From: Apilactobacillus apinorum
GTDB lineage: Bacteria; Bacillota; Bacilli; Lactobacillales; Lactobacillaceae
DNA length: 59,778 bases
Direction: 5' to 3'
Assembly (NCBI RefSeq): GCF_001281175.1
Contig: NZ_KQ440395.1
Location: 467,094 to 526,871, forward strand
In this document: positions 1-9,497 of the stretch, one piece after another
Position numbering within the stretch: position 1 is the first letter of the stretch
Layout of the letters: every line of letters begins with the position of its first letter
Notes under the pieces: generated by a model
Told to the model about the DNA's origin: nothing
What the model saw: only the letters and a program-made list of their open reading frames with translations
The model's database searches: none
Position numbers and translations under genes: made by a program

Positions 1-23
1 ATTCCGAATGGAATCCTTTTTTT
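1..23. terminator. partial terminator of an upstream gene
   Basis: The arms ATTCC (1-5) and GGAAT (10-14) enclose GAAT and are followed by CC and a seven-T run. The left arm is cut by the window edge. It probably ends a gene to the left on the plus strand. Confidence 0.5.
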
Positions 24-42
24 GTATGATTTTTGGTTTTTC

Positions 43-71
43 TTGTTTTTATTCTGTTACATTTGTATAAT
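43..71 (+). promoter_or_regulatory. tagO promoter
   Basis: TTGTTT (43-48) and a perfect TATAAT (66-71) are separated by 17 bases, about 37 bases before the predicted tagO start. Confidence 0.55.
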
Positions 72-107
72 TTACTAATAGTAATAAGAAACGAAAGGAA
101 AGCTATT

Positions 108-1205
108 ATGCTAAAATTTGAAATCATCGTTTGTCTATTTGCGACAATGTTGATGTCAGCTGTGATTACACCTTTTATCAGAAAACTGGCATTTAGATGG
201 GGCGCAATAGATAGTCCAAATAAGCGAAGAATGAATAAGATTCCGATGCCAACATTAGGAGGATTAGCAATCTTTGCTGCATATACAATTGCAACAATGT
301 TCCTCTTGAGAAGACAGATGCCAACTCAGCAATTGTATGGGATGTTTGCAGGACAACTAATCATTATTATCACTGGTGTTATGGATGATATTATTGTCTT
401 AAAGCCTAGACAAAAAGTGTTAGGAATTAGTTTGGCAGCAGTAGTTGTCTTCTTCTTTGGGAATATTCAAATGAGTAGCGTATCTCTACCATTCATCGGA
501 ACATTTGGACTAGGCTGGTTTAGTTTACCCGTCACTTGGATTTGGATTCTAGCAATTACTAATGCTGTGAACTTAATCGATGGTTTAGATGGATTAGCAA
601 CCGGAGTAGCGGTTATTGCGCTTACGACAATGGGAATTACTGGTTTCTTTTTCCTAAATGTTGGTAATGTATACGTATCAATCATGATTTTTGCGTTAGT
701 TGCTGCTTGTTTAGGATTTTTACCATATAATTTCTTCCCAGCCCGTATCTATCTTGGTGATACAGGTTCGCTATTTATTGGATTTATGATTTCAATCTTT
801 TCGTTAAACGGATTAAAAAATGCGACTTTCATTACTGTTATCATTCCAGTAATTATTTTAGGGGTACCAATTACTGATACCATATATGCTATTTTACGTC
901 GTATGTTAAACAAACAACCAATTATGCACGCTGATAAAAGACATTTACATCACCGTCTAATGCAAATTGGTTTGACACATCGCCAAACTGTATTGATTAT
1001 TTATGGAATTGCACTGATCTTTTCATTTATTTCACTATTGTATCCAATTTCAAATATCTTAGGTTCAATTTTATTAACGATTGCTACGTTGATAGGGCTA
1101 GAATTGTTTGTCGAATCAATTGGATTAGCTGGACAAGATCGTCAGCCGTTATTGAATTTTATTAAAAAGATAGTTAAAGAAAATACAAGTAAAGATAATC
1201 ATTAA
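108..1205 (+). CDS. tagO: Undecaprenyl-phosphate GlcNAc-1-phosphate transferase (TagO/WecA family)
   Basis: This integral membrane enzyme transfers GlcNAc-1-phosphate from UDP-GlcNAc to undecaprenyl phosphate, the first step of wall teichoic acid linkage-unit synthesis. From the chosen ATG it is 365 residues, normal for the family. Polyprenyl-phosphate sugar-1-P transferase signatures are visible: Asp-Asp at about 93-94, NLIDGLDGLA at 155-164 and the HHRL histidine motif at 281-284, spread over many hydrophobic helices. An in-frame ATG at 33 would add 25 residues, but the one at 108 has AAAGGAA just upstream and lies after the promoter, so it is preferred. It stands alone and ends at a terminator shared with convergent yigZ. 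TagH lies 45 kb away in this window. Confidence 0.9.
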   Translation: MLKFEIIVCLFATMLMSAVITPFIRKLAFRWGAIDSPNKRRMNKIPMPTLGGLAIFAAYTIATMFLLRRQMPTQQLYGMFAGQLIIIITGVMDDIIVLKPRQKVLGISLAAVVVFFFGNIQMSSVSLPFIGTFGLGWFSLPVTWIWILAITNAVNLIDGLDGLATGVAVIALTTMGITGFFFLNVGNVYVSIMIFALVAACLGFLPYNFFPARIYLGDTGSLFIGFMISIFSLNGLKNATFITVIIPVIILGVPITDTIYAILRRMLNKQPIMHADKRHLHHRLMQIGLTHRQTVLIIYGIALIFSFISLLYPISNILGSILLTIATLIGLELFVESIGLAGQDRQPLLNFIKKIVKENTSKDNH

Positions 1206-1206
1206 A

Positions 1207-1236
1207 AAAAGATTGACCGTTGGGTCAATCTTTTTT
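1207..1236. terminator. bidirectional terminator tagO/yigZ
   Basis: GATTGACC and GGTCAATC arms (1211-1230) are flanked by an A run on the left and a T run on the right, so the hairpin can serve both convergent genes. It overlaps the yigZ stop codon. Confidence 0.85.
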
Positions 1237-1875
1237 GTATGGATCAAAATCAATTTCAAAATATTTTTCATCGCCATCTGTCATTTCAACGCGACCGTTT
1301 AATAGTTCAACTACACTCGCTTTGAATGAATCAATACGTTTGTTATCAATTGCAACTACAATGGATACCTTATCTGTATAGATAGTATCAACAATGTTTT
1401 CATTATTTTCTTCTAGTTGATAGTTAAGTGAATCAAATGATTTGTAATCCACGGAAATGGTGATTTCTGTCTGAAGTACTTTTTTGACAACACCGACATG
1501 CTCAACTGCTTGGGTTGTTGCATTACTATATGCACGAATCAGGCCACCAGCACCTAATTTAATACCACCAAAATATCTGGTTACCACAGCAACAACGTTG
1601 TGAACGCCAATATTTTTAAGTGCTTCTAGAATTGGAACTCCAGCGGTTCCGGAAGGTTCTCCATTATCACTAGCACGTTGAATGTAATCATCTAATCCTA
1701 AAACGTAGGCATGACAATTATGGGTTGCTTTTTTATGTTCTTCTTTAACTTGATTAATGAATTCAATGGCTTCTTCTTCGGTTTCAACTCGAGCAATTGA
1801 ACATATAAATTGTGATTTTTTAATATCAATTTCGTTTGTTCCATTTTGTTTAATGGTTAAATAATTGTTTTCCAA
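1225..1875 (-). CDS. yigZ: YigZ/IMPACT family protein
   Basis: This 216-residue protein belongs to the UPF0029/IMPACT family (E. coli YigZ, B. subtilis YvyE). The family has an N-terminal IMPACT domain followed by a small ferredoxin-like domain. The family signature around SDNGEPSGTAG and the RYFGGIKLGAGGL stretch are both present in the first 110 residues. The biochemical role is not settled; eukaryotic IMPACT modulates GCN2 signalling. The start is a TTG with a strong GAGGTG Shine-Dalgarno 8 bases upstream; no better ATG is available. It is divergent from comFA, the usual arrangement in lactobacilli. Confidence 0.88.
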   Translation of the reverse strand: MENNYLTIKQNGTNEIDIKKSQFICSIARVETEEEAIEFINQVKEEHKKATHNCHAYVLGLDDYIQRASDNGEPSGTAGVPILEALKNIGVHNVVAVVTRYFGGIKLGAGGLIRAYSNATTQAVEHVGVVKKVLQTEITISVDYKSFDSLNYQLEENNENIVDTIYTDKVSIVVAIDNKRIDSFKASVVELLNGRVEMTDGDEKYFEIDFDPYKKD

Positions 1876-1919
1876 GTGGTTTTCACCTCTATTTATCGTA
1901 TTTAAAATTGGTGATTAAT

Positions 1920-3251
1920 ATGATTGAAAATTATAATGAGTTATTCGGCAGATTGGTCGGGGAAAAATCTGTTCCCGATGAAATCAAATCTGCACAACAT
2001 ATCAAAAAAATGGTTCCTATTAAGGTTACCAAGAACGAGATTTATTGTAAACGATGTGGCCATAAAACATCAAAAAACGAAGCAGAATTACCAGATGATA
2101 ATTTCTATTGTTCAAATTGTATTAATCTAGGCAGGGTGACATTGAAAGAACAACTGTGCTTTATCGAAGAACCGAATTTATTTTCTCATCAAGGAAAAAT
2201 TTTAACGTGGGATGGAAAACTAACCAAAGAACAAGAAAAATGTTCCAATGAGATTATTGAAGTGATTAACAATAATCAGACCCATCTGTTATGGGCAGTC
2301 ACGGGAGCGGGGAAAACGGAAATGTTATTCAAAGGAATTGCTAAGGCCATTAAAGATAATAAGCGTGTATGTATTGCCTCTCCGCGTGTCGATGTTTGTG
2401 TTGAGTTGTTTCCACGAATCCAAGAAGCGTTTAAAAATATTTCAATGGTGTTATTACATGGAAAAAGTAGTCAAAGTTATTTTTATAGTCAATTGACGAT
2501 TTGTACAACGCATCAACTGTTACGTTTTTATCATGCCTTTGACGTCATCATTATCGATGAGGTTGATTCTTTTCCATTTGTTAATGATCAATCACTGCAT
2601 TTTGCAGTTGATAATGCAGTTAAAGATGAAAGCGCCAAACTATACTTAACTGCAACGCCTACTGCAGAAATGATTAAAAAGATAAAAAGAAAACAAATTT
2701 CAGCCAGCTATTTACCAATTAGATTCCATCGTCATCTTCTTCCAGAAGCAAAGATTAAATACGTAAATGATTGGCGTAAGCTATTGAGTAAGAATAAACT
2801 ACCATCGTTTTTATTAACTAAAATTAAGCAAAAAATTAAAGACCAACAACGCTTTTTATTATTTATTCCTAAGATAGATGATTTACCGCTAATTAGTAAG
2901 ATATTAGTCAATCAATATGATTCCTCCCTCTGGCATACTGTTTACTCCAGCGATGAATTAAGAATGGAAAAGGTAAATGATATGCGATCCGAAAAAGTAT
3001 TGTTTTTAATCACGACGACCATTTTAGAAAGAGGGGTTACTTTTCCAGGAATTGATGTAATTGTATTAGGAGCTGACGATGAAGTTTTTAGCGTGTCATC
3101 TTTAGTACAAATTGCTGGAAGAGTTGGTCGGAAAAAAGATCGACCAACTGGTGAAGTATTATTCATTGTTGATGATAAGACTAAACCAGTAAAGAATGCG
3201 ATTAAACAAATTAAGTATATGAATAGGTTGGCGAAAAAATTAGATGAATAA
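1920..3251 (+). CDS. comFA: ComFA, competence DEAD-box DNA translocase
   Basis: ComFA is the cytoplasmic ATP-dependent helicase-like protein thought to drive single-stranded DNA uptake during transformation. Counted from the upstream TTG at 1908, a four-Cys zinc knuckle (CKRC at 47-50, CSNC at 68-71) precedes Walker A GAGKT at 133-137, a DEVD box at about 217-220, a TATPT motif and a C-terminal IAGRVGR motif VI. TTG (1908), GTG (1911) and ATG (1920) are all possible starts; ATG is listed although none has a strong ribosome-binding site. The stop overlaps comFC by 8 bases, indicating translational coupling. The gene is intact, so DNA uptake machinery may be functional. Confidence 0.9.
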   Translation: MIENYNELFGRLVGEKSVPDEIKSAQHIKKMVPIKVTKNEIYCKRCGHKTSKNEAELPDDNFYCSNCINLGRVTLKEQLCFIEEPNLFSHQGKILTWDGKLTKEQEKCSNEIIEVINNNQTHLLWAVTGAGKTEMLFKGIAKAIKDNKRVCIASPRVDVCVELFPRIQEAFKNISMVLLHGKSSQSYFYSQLTICTTHQLLRFYHAFDVIIIDEVDSFPFVNDQSLHFAVDNAVKDESAKLYLTATPTAEMIKKIKRKQISASYLPIRFHRHLLPEAKIKYVNDWRKLLSKNKLPSFLLTKIKQKIKDQQRFLLFIPKIDDLPLISKILVNQYDSSLWHTVYSSDELRMEKVNDMRSEKVLFLITTTILERGVTFPGIDVIVLGADDEVFSVSSLVQIAGRVGRKKDRPTGEVLFIVDDKTKPVKNAIKQIKYMNRLAKKLDE

Positions 3252-3921
3252 TTGTATTTTATGTGGTCAAAAAATTGATTTTCCAATATCGATTGCCTTT
3301 TTACTGAGTTTTAAACCGATTAAACATAAACCAATGTGTGACAAATGTGAAAATCAATTTGAAAAAATAGATCCAGAGCGAATTTGTCAGCAATGTGGTA
3401 GAGAAATGGAAACTACCAGCTTTTGTGGTGATTGTGTTAAGTGGCAAAGCTTGGGCAATTCATTCATTAATCGTGCCGTTTATAAATATAATGATGCGAT
3501 GAAAGAATACATGCATAGATATAAGTTTACTGGGGATTATAACCTGCGGAAATCTTTTGCAGCTGAATTTTGCAGTCATATCGATACTAAAAAGATAATT
3601 GTACCAATTCCGGTTAGTGAAGAAACGATGGCAGAACGCGGGTTTAACCAAGTAATAGGTTTATTAGAAACAATCGAAATAGTTGAGGCGTTAGACATTA
3701 ATCAAGAAAGTAAAATTAGACAATCATCATTAAATCGAAAACAAAGACTTAAGGCATCGCAAGTATTTAAAATTAATGATAATATGAAAGATGTAATTAA
3801 AGATAAGGAAATAATAATCGTTGATGATATTTATACTACTGGAACCACTATGCATCATGCTGCACAGGTGCTTCTAGAAAATGGTGCAAAAAGCGTGCGG
3901 GGGCTTACTTTATGTCGATAA
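3244..3921 (+). CDS. comFC: ComFC, competence-associated phosphoribosyltransferase-like protein
   Basis: ComFC (225 residues) has an N-terminal Cys-rich zinc-binding segment (CILCGQ, then MCDKCE, ICQQCGREM and CGDC within the first 65 residues). A type I phosphoribosyltransferase fold follows, with the PRPP loop IIIVDDIYTTGTT near residue 190. It is required for natural transformation and is thought to act with ComFA; the substrate is not established. It overlaps comFA by 8 bases. In many lactobacilli the next gene is hpf (ribosome hibernation factor), but here only about 150 bases separate comFC from secA. Confidence 0.9.
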   Translation: MNNCILCGQKIDFPISIAFLLSFKPIKHKPMCDKCENQFEKIDPERICQQCGREMETTSFCGDCVKWQSLGNSFINRAVYKYNDAMKEYMHRYKFTGDYNLRKSFAAEFCSHIDTKKIIVPIPVSEETMAERGFNQVIGLLETIEIVEALDINQESKIRQSSLNRKQRLKASQVFKINDNMKDVIKDKEIIIVDDIYTTGTTMHHAAQVLLENGAKSVRGLTLCR

Positions 3922-4071
3922 TGGATAAATATTCATTAAATAGTAAGAAAAAATGTAAAGAATTCACCAATCTAATTTTAAAAATGATAATTAAATGTTA
4001 AAATAAAATAGTATATATTTATTAAGACGAATAAAACTTTAAAAACTAATTCATGGAAGGAAAATTGATTA

Positions 4072-6435
4072 ATGGCTAACATTTTAAAAAAATGGGTCGA
4101 AAGCGATAAAAGAGAAGTCAAAAGACTTAGCAAACTTGCTGATAAAGTTGAATCATACGCAGATGATTTTAAGAAGCTAAGCGACGACGAACTAAAAGCT
4201 AAGACCACTGAATTTCAACAACGTTACCAAGATGGTGAAACTCTTGATGACCTATTACCAGAAGCATTTGCTGCTGTACGTGAAGGAGCAAGTCGTGTTC
4301 TTGGTTTAACACCATTCCATGTACAAATTATGGGTGGAATTGTTTTACATGAAGGTAACATCTCAGAAATGAAAACTGGGGAAGGTAAAACACTTACTGC
4401 CACAATGCCAGTTTACTTGAACGCTATTTCAGGTAAGGGTGTTCACGTTATCACTGTTAACGAATACCTATCACAACGTGATGCTGAACAAATGGGAGAA
4501 CTATACAACTGGATGGGACTTTCTGTAGGTGTCAACTTAACAGACAAGAGTCCTGAAGAAAAACGTGAAGCTTACAATGCTGATATCACTTACTCAACTA
4601 ATAGTGAAATTGGTTTTGATTACTTACGTGACAACATGGTTGTTTACAAAGAAGATATGGTTCAAAGACCATTGAACTTTGCTATCGTCGATGAAGTAGA
4701 TTCTATTTTAATTGATGAGGCTAGAACACCATTGATTATTTCTGGTCAATCAAAAGGTTCATCAGAACTATACATGCAAGCTGATCAATTTGCTAAGACA
4801 CTTAAAGAAGACGATGATTTCAAGATTGATTTGGAATCAAAGACAGTTGCTTTAAATGATCAAGGAATTGAAAAAGCTGAAAAGTACTTTAACTTAAAGA
4901 ACTTATACGATACTGATAACACTGCTTTGACTCACCATTTAGACGAAGCATTACGTGCCAACTACATCATGCTTAAAGATAAGGATTACGTTGTATCTGA
5001 TGATGAAGTATTAATCGTTGACTCATTTACAGGTCGTATCATGGATGGTCGTCGTTTCTCTGATGGTTTACACCAAGCTATTGAAGCTAAAGAAGGGGTA
5101 ACCATTCAAGAAGAAAGTAAGACAATGGCCAACATTACTTACCAAAACTTATTCAGAATGTACAGTAAGCTAGCTGGTATGACTGGTACTGCTAAGACTG
5201 AAATTGATGAATTTAGAGAAATCTATAACATGGATGTTATCTCAATTCCAACTAACAGACCAGTAGCCAGAGTCGATGAACCTGACTTGCTATACCCAAC
5301 ACTACAATCTAAGTTTGACGCTGTAGTTGATGAAATTAAGAAGTTACATGAAAAGGGTCAACCAATCCTAATTGGTACTGTTGCCGTTGAAACTTCTGAA
5401 TACATTTCACAACGTCTAAACGATGCTGGAATTCACCATGAAGTGTTAAACGCCAAGAACCATGCTAAAGAAGCTGAAATTGTTGCTAATGCTGGTCAAA
5501 AGGGTGCCGTTACTATCGCCACTAATATGGCTGGTCGTGGTACTGATATTAAATTAGGACCGGGTGTTGTTGAATTAGGTGGTTTAGCTGTTATTGGTAC
5601 TGAAAGACATGAATCTAGACGTATCGATAACCAATTACGTGGACGTTCTGGACGTCAAGGTGACCCAGGTCTATCACAATTCTACTTATCACTTGAAGAT
5701 GACTTAATGCGTCGTTTCGGTTCTGATAAGATCAAAGGATTCTTAGATAGAATGAAGGTTGATGGTGAATCAGCCGTAATTAAGAGTCGTTTAATTACAA
5801 AACAAGTTGAATCAGCTCAAAAACGTGTTGAAGGTAACAACTATGATTCTAGAAAACAAGTTCTTCAATATGATGATGTTATGAGACAACAACGTAATGT
5901 TATCTATGATGAAAGAAACAAAGTTATTACTGAAAACACATCACTAGACTGGGTTGTTAAGCCAATGATTAAGAGAACAATTAACAGAATTGTTAACTTA
6001 CACACTCAAGGCGATCAAAAAGACTGGGATTTAGATACCATTTTAGATTTCGCTGTCAGCGCTTTAGTAAATCCAGATGCAATTTCTAAGTCAGATTTAG
6101 AAGGTAAATCAGCTCAAGAAATCAAGAATTTCCTTATCAACCTATCTGAACAAGTATACATTGAAAAGAGAGATCAATTATACGACCCACAACAAATGCT
6201 TGAATTTGAAAAGGTTGTTGTATTAAGAGTTGTTGACTCTCATTGGACTGACCATATTGACGAAATGGATCAATTGAGACAATCAATTGGTTTGAGAGGA
6301 TACGGTCAATTAAATCCACTAGTTGAATATCAACGTGAAGGTTATCAAATGTTTGAAGAAATGATCTCAGATATTGATTACGATACCACTAGATTGTTCA
6401 TGAAAGCTGAAATCAGACAAAACATCGAAAGATAA
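4072..6435 (+). CDS. secA: SecA, preprotein translocase ATPase
   Basis: SecA drives Sec-dependent export through SecYEG. The 787-residue length and first residues (MANILKKWV) are typical of lactobacilli. Visible landmarks are Walker A MKTGEGKT near residue 100, the [20 protein letters not shown] region near 210, the preprotein cross-linking region, [12 protein letters not shown] and [13 protein letters not shown] of the second nucleotide-binding domain. The C-terminal zinc-binding tail found in E. coli SecA is absent, which is normal for this group. The start is supported by GGAAGGAAAA upstream. SecG is encoded at 28.8 kb in this window. Confidence 0.97.
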   Translation: MANILKKWVESDKREVKRLSKLADKVESYADDFKKLSDDELKAKTTEFQQRYQDGETLDDLLPEAFAAVREGASRVLGLTPFHVQIMGGIVLHEGNISEMKTGEGKTLTATMPVYLNAISGKGVHVITVNEYLSQRDAEQMGELYNWMGLSVGVNLTDKSPEEKREAYNADITYSTNSEIGFDYLRDNMVVYKEDMVQRPLNFAIVDEVDSILIDEARTPLIISGQSKGSSELYMQADQFAKTLKEDDDFKIDLESKTVALNDQGIEKAEKYFNLKNLYDTDNTALTHHLDEALRANYIMLKDKDYVVSDDEVLIVDSFTGRIMDGRRFSDGLHQAIEAKEGVTIQEESKTMANITYQNLFRMYSKLAGMTGTAKTEIDEFREIYNMDVISIPTNRPVARVDEPDLLYPTLQSKFDAVVDEIKKLHEKGQPILIGTVAVETSEYISQRLNDAGIHHEVLNAKNHAKEAEIVANAGQKGAVTIATNMAGRGTDIKLGPGVVELGGLAVIGTERHESRRIDNQLRGRSGRQGDPGLSQFYLSLEDDLMRRFGSDKIKGFLDRMKVDGESAVIKSRLITKQVESAQKRVEGNNYDSRKQVLQYDDVMRQQRNVIYDERNKVITENTSLDWVVKPMIKRTINRIVNLHTQGDQKDWDLDTILDFAVSALVNPDAISKSDLEGKSAQEIKNFLINLSEQVYIEKRDQLYDPQQMLEFEKVVVLRVVDSHWTDHIDEMDQLRQSIGLRGYGQLNPLVEYQREGYQMFEEMISDIDYDTTRLFMKAEIRQNIER

Positions 6436-6440
6436 TAAAA

Positions 6441-6473
6441 AAGCGAAGATGGACATTAGTTCTCTTCGTTTTT
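6441..6473 (+). terminator. terminator after secA
   Basis: Imperfect hairpin with CGAAGA and TCTTCG arms followed by a T run, just after the secA stop and before the prfB Shine-Dalgarno. Some read-through into prfB is likely. Confidence 0.65.
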
Positions 6474-6491
6474 TTAGTAAGGAGCATAAGA

Positions 6492-7608
6492 ATGGAAATC
6501 GCAGATGCTAGAAATGAAATAAGCTCAATTCAAGAAGCCATCAAAGGCTTTAGGGGGTCTCTTTGACCTTGACTCATTACAAGCAAGTATTGAGATAAAC
6601 GAATCAAAAATGGCTGAACCCGGTTTTTGGGATAATCCTGATGAGTCTCAAACATTGATTAATGAAACTAATCGATTAAAGAAAAAATATGATAATTTTA
6701 ATGATTTAAATTCTGAAGTAGAAGAACTTGAACTAACTTTAGAAATGATTGAAGAAGAACCAGATCAATCACTAATTGAGGAATTTGAATCATCTCTTGA
6801 AAGTACTAAAGCACATTTAGAAAAATATCGTTTAGGGATGCTTTTAAATGGTAAATATGATGCAAATAATGCAATTTTGGAAATTCATCCAGGAGCAGGT
6901 GGAACAGAATCGCATGATTGGGGCATGATGTTATTTAGAATGTATACCAGATGGGCTGATCAAAATGGCTTTAAATTAGAAACTTTGAACTATCAAGCTG
7001 GTGAAGTTGCTGGACTTGATACCGCTACTATTTTGGTGAGCGGTGAAAATGCTTATGGATATTTAAAATCTGAAAAGGGTGTACATCGTTTAGTAAGAAT
7101 TTCTCCTTTTGATTCTGCTGGAAGAAGACATACTTCCTTTGCTTCAGTTGATGTAATGCCAGAGTTAGATGACTCTGTTGATATTGAAATTAATCCATCA
7201 GATTTAAGAGTAGATGTTTATAGAGCCAGTGGTGCTGGTGGACAACATGTTAATAAGACTTCTTCTGCAGTGCGAATTACGCATGAACCAACTGGGATTG
7301 TCGTTGCCAGTCAAGCGCAACGTTCACAATTACAAAATAGAGAAACTGCCATGAATATGTTGAAATCAAAGTTATATGAACTGGAAGAAGAAAAGAAAGA
7401 ACAACAAAAGGCACAATTAGAAGGTGAACAAAAAGAGATTGGATGGGGATCTCAAATTAGATCATATGTATTCCATCCATACTCAATGGTAAAAGATCAC
7501 CGTACTAATTATGAAACAGCTAAAGCACAGGATGTAATGGACGGGGACTTAAATCCATTTATTAATGCCTTTTTACAATGGAAGTTAAGTAAAAACAATC
7601 CAAATTAG
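6492..7608 (+). CDS. prfB: Peptide chain release factor 2 with programmed +1 frameshift
   Basis: RF2 recognises UAA/UGA stops. The coding sequence is join(6492..6563, 6565..7608): 24 codons, then an in-frame TGA at 6564-6566, then the +1 frame, giving 371 residues. The shift site is canonical: a Shine-Dalgarno-like AGGGGG, TCT, then CTT TGA C, so low RF2 causes slippage on CTT and reading of GAC. The codon-recognition SPF motif (VRISPFDSAG) and the catalytic GGQ motif (GAGGQHVN) are present. A start at 6610 would lose 39 N-terminal residues and is wrong. The start ATG follows AAGGAGC. FtsE/FtsX, common downstream neighbours, are missing. Confidence 0.97.
6552..6567 (+). promoter_or_regulatory. 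prfB recoding (autoregulatory +1 frameshift) site
   Basis: AGGGGG stimulates shifting three bases before CTT TGA C. The internal UGA is read by RF2 itself, so frameshifting is an autoregulatory switch. It matches the element known from most bacterial prfB genes. Confidence 0.95.
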
Positions 7609-7622
7609 ACAGGGGAATATAC

Positions 7623-8777
7623 ATGAGCGAACTATTGACAGTTTTATTGATACTAATCCAACCAGTTTTGTGGTTAGGAATTTTAAGAAACTATATTATC
7701 TATAGAAAACGTTTAACAAAACAAAGACGCGACTTTAACACATCAATTTATGCAAATAACTATGAAATTAAACATTTCTGGCTTAGTTTTGTAGTGTTAG
7801 GAATTTTAGGAAGTGCAATCTCAATTGTTTTAGGAGTGTACTTACCTATTACTTGGATCGTAGTATACCAATTACTATTGATTATTAATTTAGTGTTGAT
7901 TCCAGGACAGTTTTTGAATTTAATAACATTCGGAATCGCAACTGTAATTACATGGTTAATTTATCAAGTTAAGTTTTTTAATGGCATTAATACCCTTGGA
8001 ATTAATGTTCAACCCACTAACTTTGCGAACGTATTACTGTTACTTACAATCGTAATTTTATTAATGTCACTATACGTTAGATTTGTTTTAGGTAACTATG
8101 CTAATCCACAAATTTTAAAGAATCAAAGAGGAAATAAGGTAGCTGGATATTTAACTAAGGAATTTGCAGTTCTTCCATTATTAGTATTGATTCCGGGAGA
8201 CCAAATTCAACAAGTTATGCACTGGTGGCCAGTATTTGGTTATGGTGACCACAAGTTTAGTTTACTAATTCTGCCAGTGATGTTAGGAATGAGAATCACA
8301 ATTTTCAAGTCATTGCCAAAAGACTTTTTCAAAAAGCTAGCTAAAAAAATAGCTTGGATAGTTGTTTTAGGTGTTATCTTGTTAGGAGTAACATATTACT
8401 TTAAAGATGTTGAAAACATCGCACTTTACTCAATTGCTGGATTAATTGTTTTATACATTATTACTGTTTTAATGGTTAAAAGAAGTGATAGTAAACAAGA
8501 TACATGGTTCTCTGATGCAGTTAACGGATTAAGAGTTATTTCAATCAGACCTGATACTCCAGCGGAAAAAATGGGAGTACAAATTGGTGATTTAATCGTT
8601 GAAGTAAATAACATCAAAATTAATTCAGAAGATGAATTTTATAAAGCGATATTAACATCACCAACATTTTGTCGTTTGAAGGTATTAAATAGAGAAGATA
8701 GAATCAAAATTATGGAAAGTGCAATTTATAGCGATTCACCAAATGAATTAGGGGTTGTTTTGATAAAAGAAAAATAG
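7623..8777 (+). CDS. Membrane PDZ-domain protein, MinJ-like
   Basis: The 384-residue protein has about eight N-terminal hydrophobic helices (residues 1-285) and a C-terminal cytoplasmic PDZ domain containing the SIRPDTPAEKMGVQIGDLIVEVN core near 300-330. This layout matches B. subtilis MinJ, which links DivIVA to MinCD in division-site selection. MinJ also lies downstream of prfB (with ftsEX and ctpB in between) in B. subtilis, supporting orthology by position. No MinC or MinD gene is visible in the window, so the Min role is inference. It starts 14 bases after prfB with AGGGGA upstream and is probably co-transcribed. Confidence 0.65.
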   Translation: MSELLTVLLILIQPVLWLGILRNYIIYRKRLTKQRRDFNTSIYANNYEIKHFWLSFVVLGILGSAISIVLGVYLPITWIVVYQLLLIINLVLIPGQFLNLITFGIATVITWLIYQVKFFNGINTLGINVQPTNFANVLLLLTIVILLMSLYVRFVLGNYANPQILKNQRGNKVAGYLTKEFAVLPLLVLIPGDQIQQVMHWWPVFGYGDHKFSLLILPVMLGMRITIFKSLPKDFFKKLAKKIAWIVVLGVILLGVTYYFKDVENIALYSIAGLIVLYIITVLMVKRSDSKQDTWFSDAVNGLRVISIRPDTPAEKMGVQIGDLIVEVNNIKINSEDEFYKAILTSPTFCRLKVLNREDRIKIMESAIYSDSPNELGVVLIKEK

Positions 8778-8841
8778 CCTTAAGGTTCATTTAATGAACT
8801 TTCGCTAAAATGCCAATTATAGTAACGAAGGGGAATTTAAG

Positions 8842-9090
8842 ATGAATAAAATTTATCGCTCACAAACTAACAAATTATTAACAGGAACATTAGGTGGAAT
8901 TGCAGAATACTTCCATATTAATGCTCAAATTATTAGAATCTTATTCGTGATTCTTTCAATTTGGCCTGGTCATTTAATTTTCGGACTATTGGCTTACGTT
9001 GTTTGTCTAGTCTTTATTCCAAATAAAGATGATGATCACAATAACGGTCGTCGTAATTTAACAGACGTTGATGAATACGATAATAAATAG
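8842..9090 (+). CDS. PspC-domain small membrane protein (YvlC-like)
   Basis: This 82-residue protein is a single PspC domain: a short basic N-terminus (KIYRSQTNKLLTGTLGGIAEYF), then a hydrophobic helix ending at about residue 65, then a charged tail. PspC proteins take part in envelope-stress sensing or activation of phage-shock-type responses. The order pspC-yvlD-hprK-lgt matches B. subtilis yvlC-yvlD-hprK-lgt. GAAGGGGAA supports the start. A short inverted repeat with arms GTTCATT/AATGAAC (8787-8801) sits in the spacer upstream. Confidence 0.82.
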   Translation: MNKIYRSQTNKLLTGTLGGIAEYFHINAQIIRILFVILSIWPGHLIFGLLAYVVCLVFIPNKDDDHNNGRRNLTDVDEYDNK

Positions 9091-9099
9091 GAGGATGTA

Positions 9100-9435
9100 A
9101 TGAGAATATTAGGAAGAATCTTGATTAATACATTATTGTTTATGGCAATTGCTGGTTTCTTTCAAGGTAGTTTTTATGTCGCAAGTATCACAACAGCATT
9201 AATTGCTGCTGTTGTACTAGCCGTACTAAACGCGCTAGTAAAACCAGTACTATTTGTACTATCGTTACCAATTAACATTATTACATTGGGACTATTCAGT
9301 ATTGTCCTAAATGGAATTATGTTGGAAATAACATCTGCTGTGGTTGGAAATAATTTCCACTTTGCATCATTTGGGATGGCAATAATCGCGGCTTTAATAA
9401 TGTCTATTTGCAATATAATTTTGTCTGACTATTAA
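9100..9435 (+). CDS. YvlD-like four-helix membrane protein (phage holin family 4 fold)
   Basis: The 111-residue protein is almost wholly hydrophobic with about four transmembrane helices and belongs to the YvlD/DUF360 family. Databases often name it phage holin family, but this is a structural label and there is no phage gene nearby. It lies 9 bases after the PspC gene behind AGGAGG, so the two are an operon and probably act together in envelope stress. The exact function is unknown. Confidence 0.8.
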   Translation: MRILGRILINTLLFMAIAGFFQGSFYVASITTALIAAVVLAVLNALVKPVLFVLSLPINIITLGLFSIVLNGIMLEITSAVVGNNFHFASFGMAIIAALIMSICNIILSDY

Positions 9436-9497
9436 TTAATTATGAAAAGAGTCTAATAACATGATAAAATTGACTTATCAGAACTGGAGGTAAAATC

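Noticed and set aside
9100-9435. Prophage remnant suggested by a holin-family protein
   Set aside because: YvlD-type proteins share the fold label only; the conserved pspC-yvlD-hprK order and lack of phage genes argue for a housekeeping envelope role.
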